Positions 23,759 to 37,037 of a DNA stretch of 64,000 nucleotides are shown in pieces. The notes beneath the pieces were generated by a model that had not been told where the DNA came from, ran no database searches, and was given only the letters and a program-made list of their open reading frames with translations. This stretch comes from Icerya purchasi (taxonomy: Eukaryota > Arthropoda > Insecta > Hemiptera > Monophlebidae): assembly GCA_039619475.1 (NCBI GenBank), contig CM077115.1, positions 403,034,557 to 403,098,556 of the forward strand, given 5' to 3'. The number at the start of each line of letters is the position of its first letter. The stretch's first letter is position 1. A program made the position numbers and the translations under genes.

Positions 23759-24149
23759 CAGGGGCGGATCCAGAAGGACATTTGTGAAGGGGAATTATAT
23801 AATTACGTAAAATCTTCTACGGTAGTCAGTAGATTTGAGAAATACCCCTTGTTTCATAAAGAAAATCAAATAGTATAGAATTTTAAAAATGTTTTAAAAA
23901 TACATAATTATTATAATTTACTTTAAATTTAGTTTTATGTTTAGGTAATCGACGACAGTTGTCTGTAAAATAGAATAAAAAAGGAACATTAATAGTTTTA
24001 CTAGAGAATAGTATTAAATATTAGTTATAATTAAATCCGTGGGTAAAATTCATACAAATCCATTATCTCTGTTATAACGAATTTTCATAGAGGCTTTTGT
24101 TCTTTGGGGAGAAATCCCCCTATCCCCCCCCCCCATGGATCCGCTACTG
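23759..24149. mobile_element. hAT-like MITE, 391 bp
   Basis: Ends are CAGGGGCGGATCCA on the left and TGGATCCGCTACTG on the right, a classic hAT-type inverted terminus. AT-rich 8-bp flanks (ATAATATA / ATATATAC) match only loosely as a TSD. No ORF inside, so non-autonomous. Confidence 0.75.
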
Positions 24150-24164
24150 ATATATACATTTTTA

Positions 24165-24330
24165 AATTAGATATTATTTATTTCCATTTCTGTTTTCTTG
24201 TATATAAATTTTGCAAATCAACACTTTTTACAGAAAATACGTAATGTAATTCTCAAAACTTCTGTAAAAAGTTTAAATTTGTAAAATTTATATACAAGAA
24301 AACAGAAATGGAAATAAATAATATCTAATT
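24165..24330. repeat. Hairpin with 69-bp arms
   Basis: Arms 24165-24233 and 24262-24330 are reverse complements with about 65 of 69 positions matching, around a 28-bp loop. The outermost 45 bp or so pair perfectly. It begins only 15 bp after the hAT-like MITE. It could be a MITE or a source of small RNA; function unknown. Confidence 0.85.
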
Positions 24331-24639
24331 CTCTAAATATTTCAGTAAATTTCGTAAATATAAATTCGAGCATTTCGCGCTGCATTTTACTGCTATGGAA
24401 CCTGAAAGTATTGTCGCATGTAAGTAGTTCTAGTTTCTATATTATTAAGAATGTAACTTCTGTCTTAAGTTTACAGTGGTTTATAGAAAGACGGTGAATT
24501 TAAACAGTTAATAATGATAACAGATTATCAAACAAGCAATTTAGGAATCACGAAGACACGATTTTTTTTTTTTCTTTCTGAATAGGTACCTCCAAATTCA
24601 AAGAATTGAGTTATATATATGTTTTTTAATTAAAACGCT

Positions 24640-24830
24640 CATCCTACGCCGGGGGCAATATGAAAAAAAAACGTTATAAAATATGTAAGTTTTTTTGTTG
24701 AAATAAAATTTTTTTATGAATGACGTATTTAGCTGAAATTCACTTTTCTATAAGGATTATAGAATAATTATTATCTGAATACTCAGGGGGAATCACCATG
24801 GCGTGGTCAAGGAATCTAGTTTACATATAC
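24640..24830 (+). repeat. Dispersed repeat family R4, copy A
   Basis: Contains GCCGGGGGCAATATGAAAAA followed by a diverged ATGACG...GGATTATAGAA...CTCAGGG block. Both parts recur in the same order at 31430-31650, and the second part also at 28745-28870 and 41915-42010. Confidence 0.55.
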
Positions 24831-24859
24831 GGGCGCGCACACGTGCGCACGTGTATGCA

Positions 24860-24862
<3 letters not shown>

Positions 24863-24896
<34 letters not shown>

Positions 24897-24910
24897 GTAT
24901 ATGTATATAT
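24863..24910. repeat. (TA)n/(GTATAT)n microsatellite
   Basis: A TA run passing into GTATAT units. It directly follows a GC-rich GCGCACACGTGCGCACGTG stretch with alternating purine-pyrimidine (potential Z-DNA) character. Confidence 0.85.
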
Positions 24911-25977
24911 TTATTTTTTTGTTTTATTATGTGTTAATTGCAAATCCAAAAGTTCTTTAATTATAATTACTGAAGTAGAGCTCGCTTGAATACTAATCTG
25001 GTTACGGTTGAGCGTATGGAAAACTTGCTCCATTTTAATTGCCATATAATTCAAATTGGAAATTGATCGCTCATATTTCCATTTGCCTGTTCCGTATAAG
25101 ACAATAAGTTTATAAATATACGCTGTTTTGCGCAGAATTTAAAACTATTTAATTCGCATACTAACACATTCGGGCAATTACAAACTTAAAACTGCGACTG
25201 TTCTTTATGTTCAAACGTGTTTAACCTTTTCAGACAGCGATGAGATTATTTTCTCTTTAATTAGAAATGCATACTCGTAAAACTGTCATTATAATGGAGA
25301 CTTATTCTTAAAAAAATTAATATTCGTCAAGTTTCCGTTTTAAAATCGCGAAACCGATAAATTAAGAACGGTATATTCGGGTTTATTCAGGTCAAGAATA
25401 TTGATAAAATTTTTCCATTTAATAAATACTAATGAGGCTTTCCAATTTCGTCTCGTTTAGTCGATATATATATACTTACTTGTCCTACTTCCGCTAGAAC
25501 AGCGTTACTATGTGTATACGTGACATTTACAAAAAAGTTGGGACAGGATACTAAACCTATAATTAGTACAATAAAACTATGTCCTAGTGATTATACATTC
25601 GGAAAGGCGAACAGCACCGTCAAAGACTAACTATAAATTATTTCTTACCTTTAAAACTCGCGATGGTGAAACTTCTGCGAAACATTAACCATTAAGTTGT
25701 TTTTTTTTTTATTTCGAATCTTTTGGCCGGTGTGTGCGTGTGTTTGCGTGAATAGGGCAAAAAATTTAAACATAGTCGTTTACTTGTTAGCCGATTAATA
25801 AAATTACGGATACTTAACAATACTAAATGAAAAGTGTTAAAATATCTTTCCCCGAGGTATATGTTTGTACCGACCGAGGAAAAATCACCCGGATTCATAC
25901 TGTCAATACCGTTTCAACGAGAAAGTGCATCAACATTTGTTAAACGTTAGGGAGCAAAAAATCAAAAAAATTATTGA

Positions 25978-26008
<31 letters not shown>

Positions 26009-26085
26009 TGTACAAGTTTGGCGTAGAGCCTTACCGTTACGAATTTTTTCTATAAAATATAATCCCATTAGTAGAACATCGAATT
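24911..26085. other. Intergenic, no gene recognised
   Basis: AT-rich; the short ORFs have no family signature. A TA microsatellite lies at 25979-26010, before the SINE. Confidence 0.5.
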
Positions 26086-26097
26086 AGGAAATATAAA

Positions 26098-26234
26098 GGT
26101 TTCCATGTGGTCTAGTGGTTAGGATACCTGATTTTCACCCATGAGGTCCGGGTTCGAATCCTGGCATGGGATCCACAAATTTGTGTCGAATGGCCAGATG
26201 GCGAAAGCTAGGCACAAAAAAAGGAGAGAAAAAA
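26098..26234 (+). mobile_element. tRNA-Glu-derived SINE
   Basis: The head (26101-26172) folds like tRNA-Glu(TTC): acceptor TTCCATG/CATGGGA, the A-box-like TGGTCTAGTGG, and the B box GGTTCGAATCC. The anticodon stem has two mismatches. A tRNA-unrelated body follows (GTGTCGAATGGCCAGATGGC) and then an A-rich tail. The copy is flanked by a perfect 12-bp duplication, AGGAAATATAAA, at 26086-26097 and 26235-26246. This proves insertion by LINE-type target-primed transposition. Confidence 0.88.
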
Positions 26235-26329
26235 AGGAAATATAAAAATGTTTTGTTTCTTTGTAACTTCTTTGAGTTTATCCAATTTTCCAGTACTAAA
26301 AACTACGGTAATAGCGACCTTCGTTAATC

Positions 26330-27010
26330 ACATACCTGCATCTCAGCAGCTAATAGCGATCCCTCGCGTGCTTCATTACTGCTCCAGCAGGACTTGAACA
26401 AGATTAGAACATAGGCAGAGAAATGGAAGATTAAAATAAATCATTCGAAAGCTTACAGGTGACTTTTACATTAAATCAACAGTCCTGCCCGCAGATAGAA
26501 ATAAATTATAACGGTATTCTGCAAAGCAACAGCGCTAAATACCTAGGATTAATTATGGACCGGCATCTAACATGAAGGACCCACGTGGCACACAGAGGCA
26601 AAACATTTACTCAAGACTCAAAATCTTAAATTGCTTCACCGAAAGGAAGTCCGCTGTGAGCATATCTTGCAAAAGATTACTGGCGCCAGTATGGGAATGT
26701 GGCGCAACTTCCAAGAACAACATCAACAGAATTCAACAGCTTCAGTCTAAAATACTCAGACAAATCGCCAACGCCCCTTATTTCATATCGAACAGAACAC
26801 TCCGTCGCGATTTAAACATCCCATTTTCATGCAAGACTATCACAAACTTCGATATAGCAAATTCTTTAATAAACTAGAACTCAGTGAGAATGTCGAAGCG
26901 TCCAGCATATTCTCTTCGTCTCTCCCTGGGAATACGCGGAGAAGACTTAAGAGATACTGTTATCGAGATGCATTATCCGGATGACCCTGAGCAAGTTACA
27001 ACCACATTCT
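26330..27010 (+). mobile_element. Jockey-like LINE remnant (end of RT)
   Basis: An open segment at 26572-26877 contains LLAPVWECG and QSKILRQIANAPYFISNRTL, followed by LRRDLNIPF. This is the conserved post-RT region of Jockey elements. Upstream, broken frames give SNSAKYLGLIMDRHLTW, the typical palm/thumb motif. Frames shift at 26570 and beyond 26877, and the 5' part is missing. A dead copy about 80 bp downstream of the SINE. Confidence 0.8.
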
Positions 27011-28744
27011 ACGGAAAGTAATATTACTGGCTCAAAACCAGCAGATAATTTAATCTCAGTCAGCTCAGGTCATTTGAACAATGCGATAAAACACGTGTTT
27101 AAGTCGTGAAAGTTGTTTTTTTCATTGTGATCAATTTTGTTTTTATTCTGTATAACGTAATTTGATTTTGTTAAAAGAAAGTTATTAGTTTGTTAGTTAA
27201 AAGTCATGTCTTGTTCTAATAAGAAGGAACACGAGGAAGTATTAACTTAACATAGAATAAGTCAAGGTTTAAATAACTGAACTTCAGCGTCAATTATGGT
27301 CCCAGGACCGGAGTGGTGAAAAAATAAAAGGGAAAAATAAAGTTCATCCAAAAAGAAAAAAAATTCTATTTCATTACTAAAACAAAATAGAAAATAAACA
27401 ATTTCGATTAACTTGAAATTATTACGTTTTGTTTTTAAAACTACTTTTACCACCTACAACTTAATTCGCGTTTTTATTAAATTCATACAATTACTTACTA
27501 GATTAATAATATTTACGGTAAGCAAGGATGAATTTAAGATTCCGGAGGTTTAGGCCTACGGCGACAAAATTTGAAAGACATCTACAATTTTTAAAAAAAA
27601 ATATTTTCGATACTCCCGCATATATTTTTTTTTCCTTTTCCAATTTTAAGGGGTCTAACGCCTAGAGTAACGAAATTGTACTAGAAAAAGGAGTGTTTTA
27701 TCATTTTTTAAATGTTGTTATACAATTGTTATTTTTTATTTACAGTATACCGGAATAAAGAAGCACCCTGATTATAGCTCTTAAATTTTCATTGTTTAAT
27801 TTTTTATATAAACATATACGTTTTTTTTTTCAAAAAAAAAAAAAAAAAAACTACTATTAGGTTTGGTACGAAAAATTGTATCGTAAGATAAACAAGTATA
27901 TTGAGTACGCAAACAGTTAATCGCTTAGTTCTACGCGAGACTGCCTATTTAGTTCATTTTGTGTTCTTAGTGTTTCTACTTTGGGTATACAATCGTCTGC
28001 AAATAATGTACGAGTGAAAGCATATCAATGGGATCGAATATTCAGTTGTTAGCTCCTTTCATTTTATTAATTTGCAATTATTTTCAAATTATTTATTCAA
28101 TCCCAGAAAAATCGTTTTTCTAGTACATTTAAATTCGGACGTGTTTAAAGAGAAAAAATAACCAAAAAAGAAATCGATAAAGAGTTTATGTGATTGTCTA
28201 GTTCCGAACCGAAAACTTTTTACGATAAATTCCCGCACACACATCGAAACCATTACATTACTAGTTACTAGTCGTCCTTCTTCAAAATTTTGTTAAATAC
28301 TTTTGTTTTATTCATATAAAATAAATTTTTATAAAATTTGAAACCATTTTCCTTCTCTTTTTTTTATATATGTATATATATACATACATATATATGTATA
28401 TATGCTTTGCGAATGGGAGCCACATCCTCTCATTGTTAGCATTGGTGTATCAGTACTCATCTATAATAAAACCGTTAGTGGGTTCCCGACGGGTGTATTG
28501 GTATTGTTGTATACTGGATAGAAGCGTTATAAAAATAAATTAGAACAGTTACAGTTGCGAAAATATCGAAACGCTATTGAAATCAACACGCTGTGTATAA
28601 TAATCATAATTAAATAATTAACGACTACGCCATTTTTACGGCGGTGCAGTGTGATAAATCGTATAACATTTTTGCAACGATTAAATGCAGCCTTTGTTAT
28701 GTATCGGAAGTTAAATGACAATAATTTAAAGTTGTTACGTAAAC

Positions 28745-28870
28745 CGAAAATTAAAAATTGGCACGGTCAATTGAAATCAACTATTCTGTAAGAATAATCG
28801 AAGTATAGTCCAGAAGGTATCTCCATGACAAGTTCCAAGGAATCGAGTTTATGTTTGTATTTCTGTTCTA
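28745..28870 (+). repeat. Dispersed repeat family R4, copy B
   Basis: Shares the string CGGTCAATTGAAATCAACTA, then TTCTGTAAGAATAATCGAAG and a TATCTCCATG end with the other copies of this family (24640, 31430, 41915). Confidence 0.5.
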
Positions 28871-30037
28871 AAATTCGTGACTCGAACTTACGTTATTCTG
28901 AGAAATATTTTAAATAATAATGTTCTTTTAGCGAAATAAAAAAAAAAAAAGGCTCGATCCACCAAATTATATTCAAGATTTTCTGAGAACTGAAATGGTC
29001 ATATATTTAGAAACCCAACCGAGATCGAGGCCGAAGGTTTCAAAAAATCTAATAAATGCCTATTTTTCACTGTTCAATATTATTGGTATACTTTTCTGTT
29101 TAAATATTTCATTTCGCAAATTTATTATTCCATAATAAACTATATATGAAAAACTATTATATGATTGTAATCACATAAAAGATGAATATAGGCAAAACAT
29201 ATATTAAACATATACGTTATATAATTATAATTAAAAATTTCGGCTTTAATCCATAATCAAGACGATGAATATAATTTTTATTGCGCAATAAAGTTCTGTA
29301 TACAAATTAATGATAATTCAAAATTAAAATAACTTAATCGTATAATTTTCCATCACATCCTGAACGAACATTAATACTAAAACAAAATAATAAAAACATT
29401 AGAACCTAAAAATTTTTTTTAATAAATTTCTATGTTTCAATTAAAGTGATGAATATTGAAAATAAAAGTAGTAAAGTTGATTTCGTTTATATCTTTTTTT
29501 CCAGCAGGCCAACAAAGTATATCAACCTAGCGGATCGAGTAATTTGATACTTAAGTACTAACTATAAGAAGAAGAAAAAGAAACATATTTTTAATCAATA
29601 AGAAAAAAAAAAGGTTCAATCTTTCTTTTGTTTCCGTTAGAATAATTCGTTTAAAAATATGCAACTGGAAATGCATAAAGAATCGACTATGTTACGTTTC
29701 ATAAGGTAATTCGAAATTCTACGTGTATTTTAAAATACAATACATGCATTCAAGAAGTTGATAGGCGATTATCGGTTTATATGCTGACAGCGCTTTTTCT
29801 TCTACAGTTTGGCAGAAACTTTGTTTGATATAATGAGTGTGTACGTTTACGTATAGTGTCCACTACAACTGAACATTGTAATAACGACTACAGTAATTCG
29901 ATATTTTCATACAGCTCACATCGTTCTTAATTTCTGTAAACAAACAGTTGTTTAAACTTGTTTATAATTAATAGGTAAACTAGGGGAGTATCGGAATAAA
30001 ACGAAAAAAATTAAAAATTCCAATTAAAACCTCCGCT

Positions 30038-30042
<5 letters not shown>

Positions 30043-30117
<75 letters not shown>

Positions 30118-30121
30118 ATAT
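30043..30121. repeat. Long (TA)n microsatellite
   Basis: About 63 bp of pure TA, followed by TATGTATA variants. Confidence 0.95.
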
Positions 30122-31429
30122 GTTTGGAAACAATGTCGTGTCTGATCTCTTTTTGATGTGAATTAGCGTTTTTTCCGAACTTTGTTTTTATTATTTTTTC
30201 GTTGGACAATTTTTTGTTCTCCATCAATTCTAGTTTAGTCCGTAATGAATTAACTATTTTAACATGCTATAAAATAGCCCCAGAACGGGAATAACATCTT
30301 CTAGCAATATTGGAATAAAGCGGCGTTATTCCAATTAATTTTGGATCACCATTCCGAGCGGGGTTACTAGTCATGCATGATTGGCTTAATTTATATTACT
30401 AAAAAGAAACGAAAAGGAAAAAAGAAAAAAAGAATGCCTTTTGGTACACATTATTCGCAATTCGCAGTAATTTCGTTGCACATTTTCCAAGACACATTGC
30501 TTATTATAAGTTCATTCTGTGTAGCAGTTGATATTGTTAAAATAGAGATATTTTCTATGTGTTTATCGGGTGGTCGAATGGTAAATTGCCAAAATCGTAA
30601 AATGGCGAATTTATTGTTCGTTGAGTATGCGATCATTATTACTTACCGTATAAAGTTGCGTAATCAAAACTTTTTCACAGATCAATCGATAGATTTACTT
30701 AATGCAGTACGTAAAGCATCATTGATGTTGTAGAGTATTAGTTTTTAATGCATTGCTGGCCGTGCAAAATTGCTTCAAGCTCCTCCTACGCACGTTGTTA
30801 TTATCCGAGATGGTCGAGGAATATTTGAATCCCGCGCAGATACCGATTAAATCTTACGACTAAATATAAAAATGCATCGATAGATATTATCAGTGCCGAG
30901 ACGGCCTTGGGCAAAATTCATCATGGCGCCCCTTTGAAGTAAAATCTTCAACTTTAAAAACATCTGAATTTCTAACATAGTTCAAATAATTTAAATAGAA
31001 TAAACAAAAAATTAAGATAAAAGTACTCTTCTCTTAAAAGATAAAATAATTTACAACGTTAAAAACAAAAAATTAGAAAAAGAATATAGTTTGTTTTTTG
31101 TTGTTTTTTTGAAGAAAATACAAGTTAAACGAAAGTTCATAAAAAATTTCTGAACATTCGTAGATATACTATTATTTTAGCTTAAAAAGTCAGTATAATA
31201 ACCAACGGTGCATTTATTTTTCCTTTTTTATACAAAAAATAATTATATTATTTACTTTTACCCTTCCTTTTTAACTTCTGAACTATTACTTAATATATTA
31301 ATGATTTTTATTAAACTATAGTACCATCATCAGGAATAATCTGAGTGAATTCGTAAGACAGGTATTTTTTATAAAAGATTTTCCTCTTAATAAGCTAAAC
31401 GAGATTTCTAAATGACCCAAACCGAATAT

Positions 31430-31650
31430 AATTTTTGCGCCGAGGGTAATATGAAAAATTATTTAATAATTTTTCATACCAATTAATGTTTATATATGTA
31501 CATATGTATACTACATTTTTGGTGTGTGTAACATTTAAAAATGACGCAGTCAATTAAAACCGACACTTCTGTAAGAATTATAGAAGACCATCCATCTGAG
31601 AGTTCAGGGAGTGTCCTCATAGTGAGATACCGATATGTATATATATCATG
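31430..31650 (+). repeat. Dispersed repeat family R4, copy C
   Basis: Contains GCCGAGGGTAATATGAAAAA, then ATGACGCAGTCAATTAAAAC, TTCTGTAAGAATTATAGAAG and GAGAGTTCAGGGAGTGTC. It is the fullest copy with copy A; their common order suggests an element of at least 190 bp. Confidence 0.6.
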
Positions 31651-32623
31651 TATTTCAGCCCGTAGATTGGTTCGCTTCATGCACCAATCGTCTCCATGAA
31701 AACTGGTCAAACGTTCTCGTTTTCTTGTATAACTGCTTATTCCTATTTCTTCCAATATCACGTCGATAAATGTATTTCGAGAATGATCGTGTGCCTTTTT
31801 CCTCATCGTTTTCCTTGCTATTATGATATCTAAAATATTTCGTTCCTGCCGTAATTCGTCTTTCTTAACTATTTGCGCCGCATTTTATTCATCGGTTGCA
31901 AAATACTCCTTCCTTTACCAATTTTTATCCTTTACTTTATTTTCTTCACCTTCTTCAACACATTTCAAATGTTTCTATCTTATTTTGATACATTTTTGTT
32001 TCATCGTCCTTGTTCTTGTATTGTATACGGTGATTGACCACGCAAAAATATTTTCACTAGATTCTTACATAAATCTAAGGTGAATGATTTTTAAGTAAGC
32101 TAAGAGTATCTTTTACTGATGAGCATTACGAGCTCTGTTGAACTATTAACTACTCCTACAACTTTGTTACTAGATAATTCTTGTAATCTGGTTTCAAATT
32201 CTCTCTGCAACCCATTCTCCCTTTTTCGTATGCTATACCGTTATCCGTGGTCAGTTGGTATAGATTATGTAGCTGGAAGAAATTAATTTTTCCGGGAGCA
32301 CGTTACTTCTCGTCATTCTGGGTAGCCTGTCCATCCTTTTTATATAGGTATTACGCGGTTTCGTAAACCAATATTTCGTTTACCATGTTGTGTTATTTTT
32401 TTCTACGCTTCATGTATAAATTACCTTTATTTAGCTCATCTTTAATTTTAGCACATTGAGTCTCCCTCCCCATTTTTGCTTTTCAGTATTTTTTACGTCT
32501 TAAACTCATTTAATATATTCGAATCTTCCGTCATGTTTAAAATTTCCATTGTGAACCGTGGTTTTTGTATTGTTTGGCTTATGTTCTGCAATATATGTAT
32601 TGTTTTTATTCATTTTTCCGTAG

Positions 32624-33313
32624 GTGCTATTTCCGCTGCTGTTCACCAATATGTTACGGACTGTCGATGTGGAAGTTCAAACTCATAGTGGAGGCCGAAG
32701 CGGTCAAGCAGGAGCAGTTCGTTTTGGTATAGCGTTGTGTTTGAAGAGCTTTGTAGATGACGAAATGCAAGAGAAAATGAGAATCGGTACGTAACTGCTT
32801 TAGCAAACACTTTCTTTACTTATTTTTATTCGTCAATTAATATCATATTTATTTTTGTGCAGTTTTTGAATGATAAAAAAACAATTTTAACTAATCTACA
32901 CGCATACATACGCGTGCACGTCTGTGTACATGCTTGCGCGTTTTATAGTTAAATAATGGCTGACATTTAAAAGTGGGTCACATTTAAAAATTGAATATAA
33001 TTATTTTTCGCGTCTATTTAGAAGGGTTTTTTACTACTTGCCTGGAAAATAAACGCGTGTGTATTTGAGTTCATTTGAAAACTTTTTTTTCCGCTTTTAT
33101 TCGATACTCTACTTACACATGGTTATTGTGCACTTAATTTAAAAATTATGTCGATTTAATTTGTTTTCTCTTTTGTTTTTTTTTTTTTGTTTTTTTTTTT
33201 TTGTTTTTTTTTATATAATAGCTGGCTTATTGAAATTGGATCCGCGATCAAAAGAACGAAAGAAAACAGGTCAGGAGGGAGCTAGGAGGAAGTATACTTG
33301 GTTAAAACGTTAA
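32624..33313 (+). CDS. MRPS9: Mitochondrial ribosomal protein S9 (uS9m), last two exons
   Basis: Exon 32624-32786 follows a TAG acceptor and ends ATCG|GTACGT; the final exon 33222-33313 follows a poly-T tract and ATAATAG. Joined, they preserve frame and read [27 protein letters not shown] and then [20 protein letters not shown] with the uS9 C-terminal RRKYTWLKR. The GGRSxQAGA loop and the basic KR-end tail, which reaches into the ribosomal P site, are hallmarks of uS9; the wording matches the animal mitochondrial form. About 84 residues are covered; the family is around 390, so the N-terminal exons must lie upstream. The intron of 435 bp has a T-rich polypyrimidine tract with repeated TTTTTTG. 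An AATAAA at about 33419 could be the poly(A) signal. The product acts in the small subunit of the mitochondrial ribosome. Confidence 0.9.
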
Positions 33314-36300
33314 ATTAGTCTTTTTATTATTATAGTTGTTTACATTTTAAGAAATTTTGTTTCTCTCTCTCTCTTTCACTCAATATAATTATTTATACTT
33401 AAATTCTCTATCATAAAAAAATAAAATATTCCAAATTCTTGTTATTTATTTCATCAGAATCTATACTGCATTACTGGGCAAACTTAGTCTTCTTTAAAGT
33501 AAAATTTAACTGTTTTTTGTTTGTTCTTTTTTCGTACACATCTCAAATAGAAACGCCCATCATAAAATAATAATGGGAAAAGAATTTCACTACAATACAA
33601 GACTAAAACGGTTTTTTTCTTCTTTTTATTGTTTATTCATGCATATAGAGAGTTTTTTTGTTAAAAGGAACTTTTTTTAGATAACAAAATCTTATTAAGG
33701 CGATCGACCATCACAACCTTATGGTCCGGACTCCGAAATTGAAGCCTTCTAGACCCAAGTTTCCAATAAACTAGGTAATTTGGGATGAATCCGCGAAAGG
33801 TAAACAACAAAAATCAAAAAAAAAACAAAAAAAAAACTAGGTTAGAATTTATTTGATGTCGCATTTGAGGAAAAAGCGTGTAAAATAAGTGTACAGCACT
33901 GCCAAGTAGAAAAAGAATATTTCACCGCGGTCGTGATTGTAGCAAAATCCGGTGATAATTCTAAAAATATTTTATTTTTTTATATTACAGCGATAAATGA
34001 ACATCGAGTTCTTAAACATTTACATGATAAACTGGCGAACTTAATGGCTAGAGTCCTTTTACCATTAAGTCGCCTACATATTTACATTGATTTCCATGTG
34101 TGCTCATTATAATATAAATACTGCTTTATACAATTTAAACTTAACGCAGTTTATAAATATAATATATAAAACTTTATTATTTACCTTCTATTTCTCTAAT
34201 AGTTAACTGTTTGAAAGCAAGTGTTTTACGAAAATAATGTATATTTTTTTGGTCTTGCAGTAACTCAAACATGCATGTGAAAAACTTTCCAGTTTCTTCA
34301 ATTTTTATTTATTAACGACAATTAAAATAGCAAAATAACCTATTTCTTACACATTTAGCCGGTGGAAGAGGGGAAAAAACCCCTAGTAGATGTAACAAAT
34401 TTATTCTTTCCATAAAGCATGTTTCAAAGGTTAATAATAAACGAGACAGAAAATAAGGCGATTAAGAAACACCATTTAAGGACTTTAAGATGAATGAAAT
34501 AACGAAAAATTAGACTCAAAAATATACACTAATCAAAACTAAACTATAACGAACATGATCGAAAACTAAGCAAAAAAATATTACTAAACTGTCAAGCAAT
34601 GGCGCTGTAATCAAAGATGAGCATTTTCAAATAAAGAATTATTGCTTGCAAATTTACTGCAAACAGCTGTAAAGAAACATGAAGAAATGTAAAGAATTGT
34701 AAAGAATTATAAACTGAACTTATATAGATTTTTTATGGCTTAAAAGAAGCTATAATTTTTTTGCTTCTTGGTTTGTTCTGATGTATTTTAATTTATGCAA
34801 TCAATTCCTTCGAAATATTGTTCATCAGTATCTTCTATTTTAATTTTCCACGTACATTTAACCTGTTTATTCAATATTACTATGTTAACTAAAAACTCTT
34901 TTCTATCTACACAACGCTAATTACGCTAAATAAAATTAAAAATGCCGCGAAAATATTGCAATGTACGAATAAATGTAAAAAAAAAATTATTCGAAAAAAG
35001 TAAATTAAGTTATTACAATTGACTACAGAAAACAAAATACTCATCAATCACATCGCTTACACCAATCGCAATCTTTAAAGTAGGTAGTTTCTTTCAGATT
35101 TCTTTATAAATTCATTAATACATTTTTATTTTATATATATATATATATATGTATATGCATGTATGTGTGTAAAATTAAATACAAAAGCGCTGAAAACCTC
35201 GTGGTAAATTTCATTTCACCTGTTAACTGGGATATTTAATAATGTTTTTACAGTCACTGGTCTTAAAGACAAACCGAGTACTTTATCAAACGTGCATTCT
35301 ACGTTCGGTCATGGCAACGGTTGAATTATTCGTTTTTTCCTTTCATCATTTGACTATTTTACTTCTAATTATTTAATTACGCTCGATTTTTAAGCGCTCA
35401 TTTTACGTGAAACTTCTGCTGCATGACTGGTTCGAACTGGAAACCGTATAGTTACTGCGAGAATACGCGCGATTACAAGTATAGGTTATTCATTCAATCT
35501 CGGGGATGTAAAATTATTTGTTCACTACAGAAAATTGTCCGCAACAATGAAAAAATGCAATTTTAAAATTACAAAAAGACACTTTTAAAATATTTCGTCT
35601 GACGTTTGTTTAAGATAAACTTTAACTTCTTCAGCAGTCCGACAACCAGGAAAAAACGATTTACAGTTATTCGCACGGTTACGGATGTTTACCGGTTGGT
35701 TTCTCGTGTAGAATTAAATGTTGACCTTGGCGTATTTTATAAAGAAACAAATACTTATGCTCGCAAAGCAACCTTAATTCACTATTCCTCAACTTCTTAC
35801 TGACTTTTATTATAAAACGAAAAATCCTTTTACCATCACGACCCGTGACTTTTTCATTAGTCCGCTTAATCCGATTTTTTGTCTTTTTCGTCAGTTCCTA
35901 TAACCTTTTTTTCTTCCTATCTTCCGCTACAATACACAATCAGTTCAGAAATAAAAATTTTTAAACTACACGTATACAAAATATATTCGTTTTATTTCAT
36001 TAAAATACGAGTAAAACAGTCTAGAAAAGTAAAATAAATATATTTTCGGCGAGATTATATTTACATCTGATCTAAAGGTTTAAGTCCCAAAATCTTCATC
36101 GACAAATTTAAACGACGACGCGCCGTTTCAAATAACAGCAATCTTTGAGACGCGATATGACTATCTTGATTTTTAATTTGCAACACTTTAAACGCTCCAT
36201 TTATAGAATGGCTGTAACAACGTATCAAAATAAGTCGAATAAATTAATAATGAAAATTCCGACAATCGTTTTTTTATTTATTAATACATTTAAAACACAG

Positions 36301-36988
36301 AATCCTACAACATTCACTGAAATACGAAATGCCATAGATGCTTTGTTCCAGATTAACAATAGCTTTGATAATTTTAAACATGAATTTGTTTTACATAACT
36401 CAAAAACCATTTACAAATAAAGAATAATAAGTTTAACTTGCAAACTCTTTCGTAATTATAATTTAAAATAAATCCTAATTTCGTTAAATTAACAATAATT
36501 ACTTTTTTTTTTTTTTTTCGTTTTCGTTTTTTCCCCGAGTACATACTATTTTATATCAGGATCATCGAGAGGCTCTTTTCCTACCAACAAAAACCCTTAC
36601 AAGAACAACACCCTCTGGAAAATATGGGAAAAAAGGGGGGGGCGGCGCCAATAATACAAGAATAATAATTATATTAATATATATTATATAAATATGATAT
36701 ATTAAAAACACAGACCCCCTGGGCACCCGGTTACTGACCTTTTATAACTAATATAGAAAATTAAGTTTTAATTATGTAAATTTTTGCAAAATTAAAAACA
36801 CCTGACGATATTTACAAATAAACGTTAATTCTTAACATTTTTACTCAGATTAATTATTGAGTATTCTTTTGGATACGCAATGGCAAAGGGCAATACAGCT
36901 AAATTGTGATTTTAAATGTAACACAAAGAAAAGCAAAATTGCTGCTCCAGGATTTCCATATTGAAACACCCGGTGAACAACAGCAATA

Positions 36989-37037
<49 letters not shown>

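Larger units (their letters stand above)
27011..32623. other. Gene-poor interval upstream of MRPS9
   Basis: AT-rich DNA. It presumably includes intron or promoter sequence of MRPS9, but I could not identify its upstream exons. ORFs of 60-118 codons (for example 30377-30733 and 31823-32083) lack recognisable domains and look random. A poly-A/T stretch lies near 27830. Confidence 0.45.

Noticed and set aside
26101..26172. Functional tRNA-Glu(TTC) gene
   Set aside because: The anticodon stem has two mismatches, the sequence continues into a SINE body and A-rich tail, and the whole is flanked by a 12-bp duplication.
30377..30733. 118-aa ORF as a gene
   Set aside because: Low-complexity Lys-rich start, no domain, no splice or promoter context; an opposite-strand ORF overlaps it, as expected by chance in AT-rich DNA.
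36145..36420. 91-aa ORF as a gene
   Set aside because: No family motif, an overlapping antisense ORF of similar length, and no splice signals.
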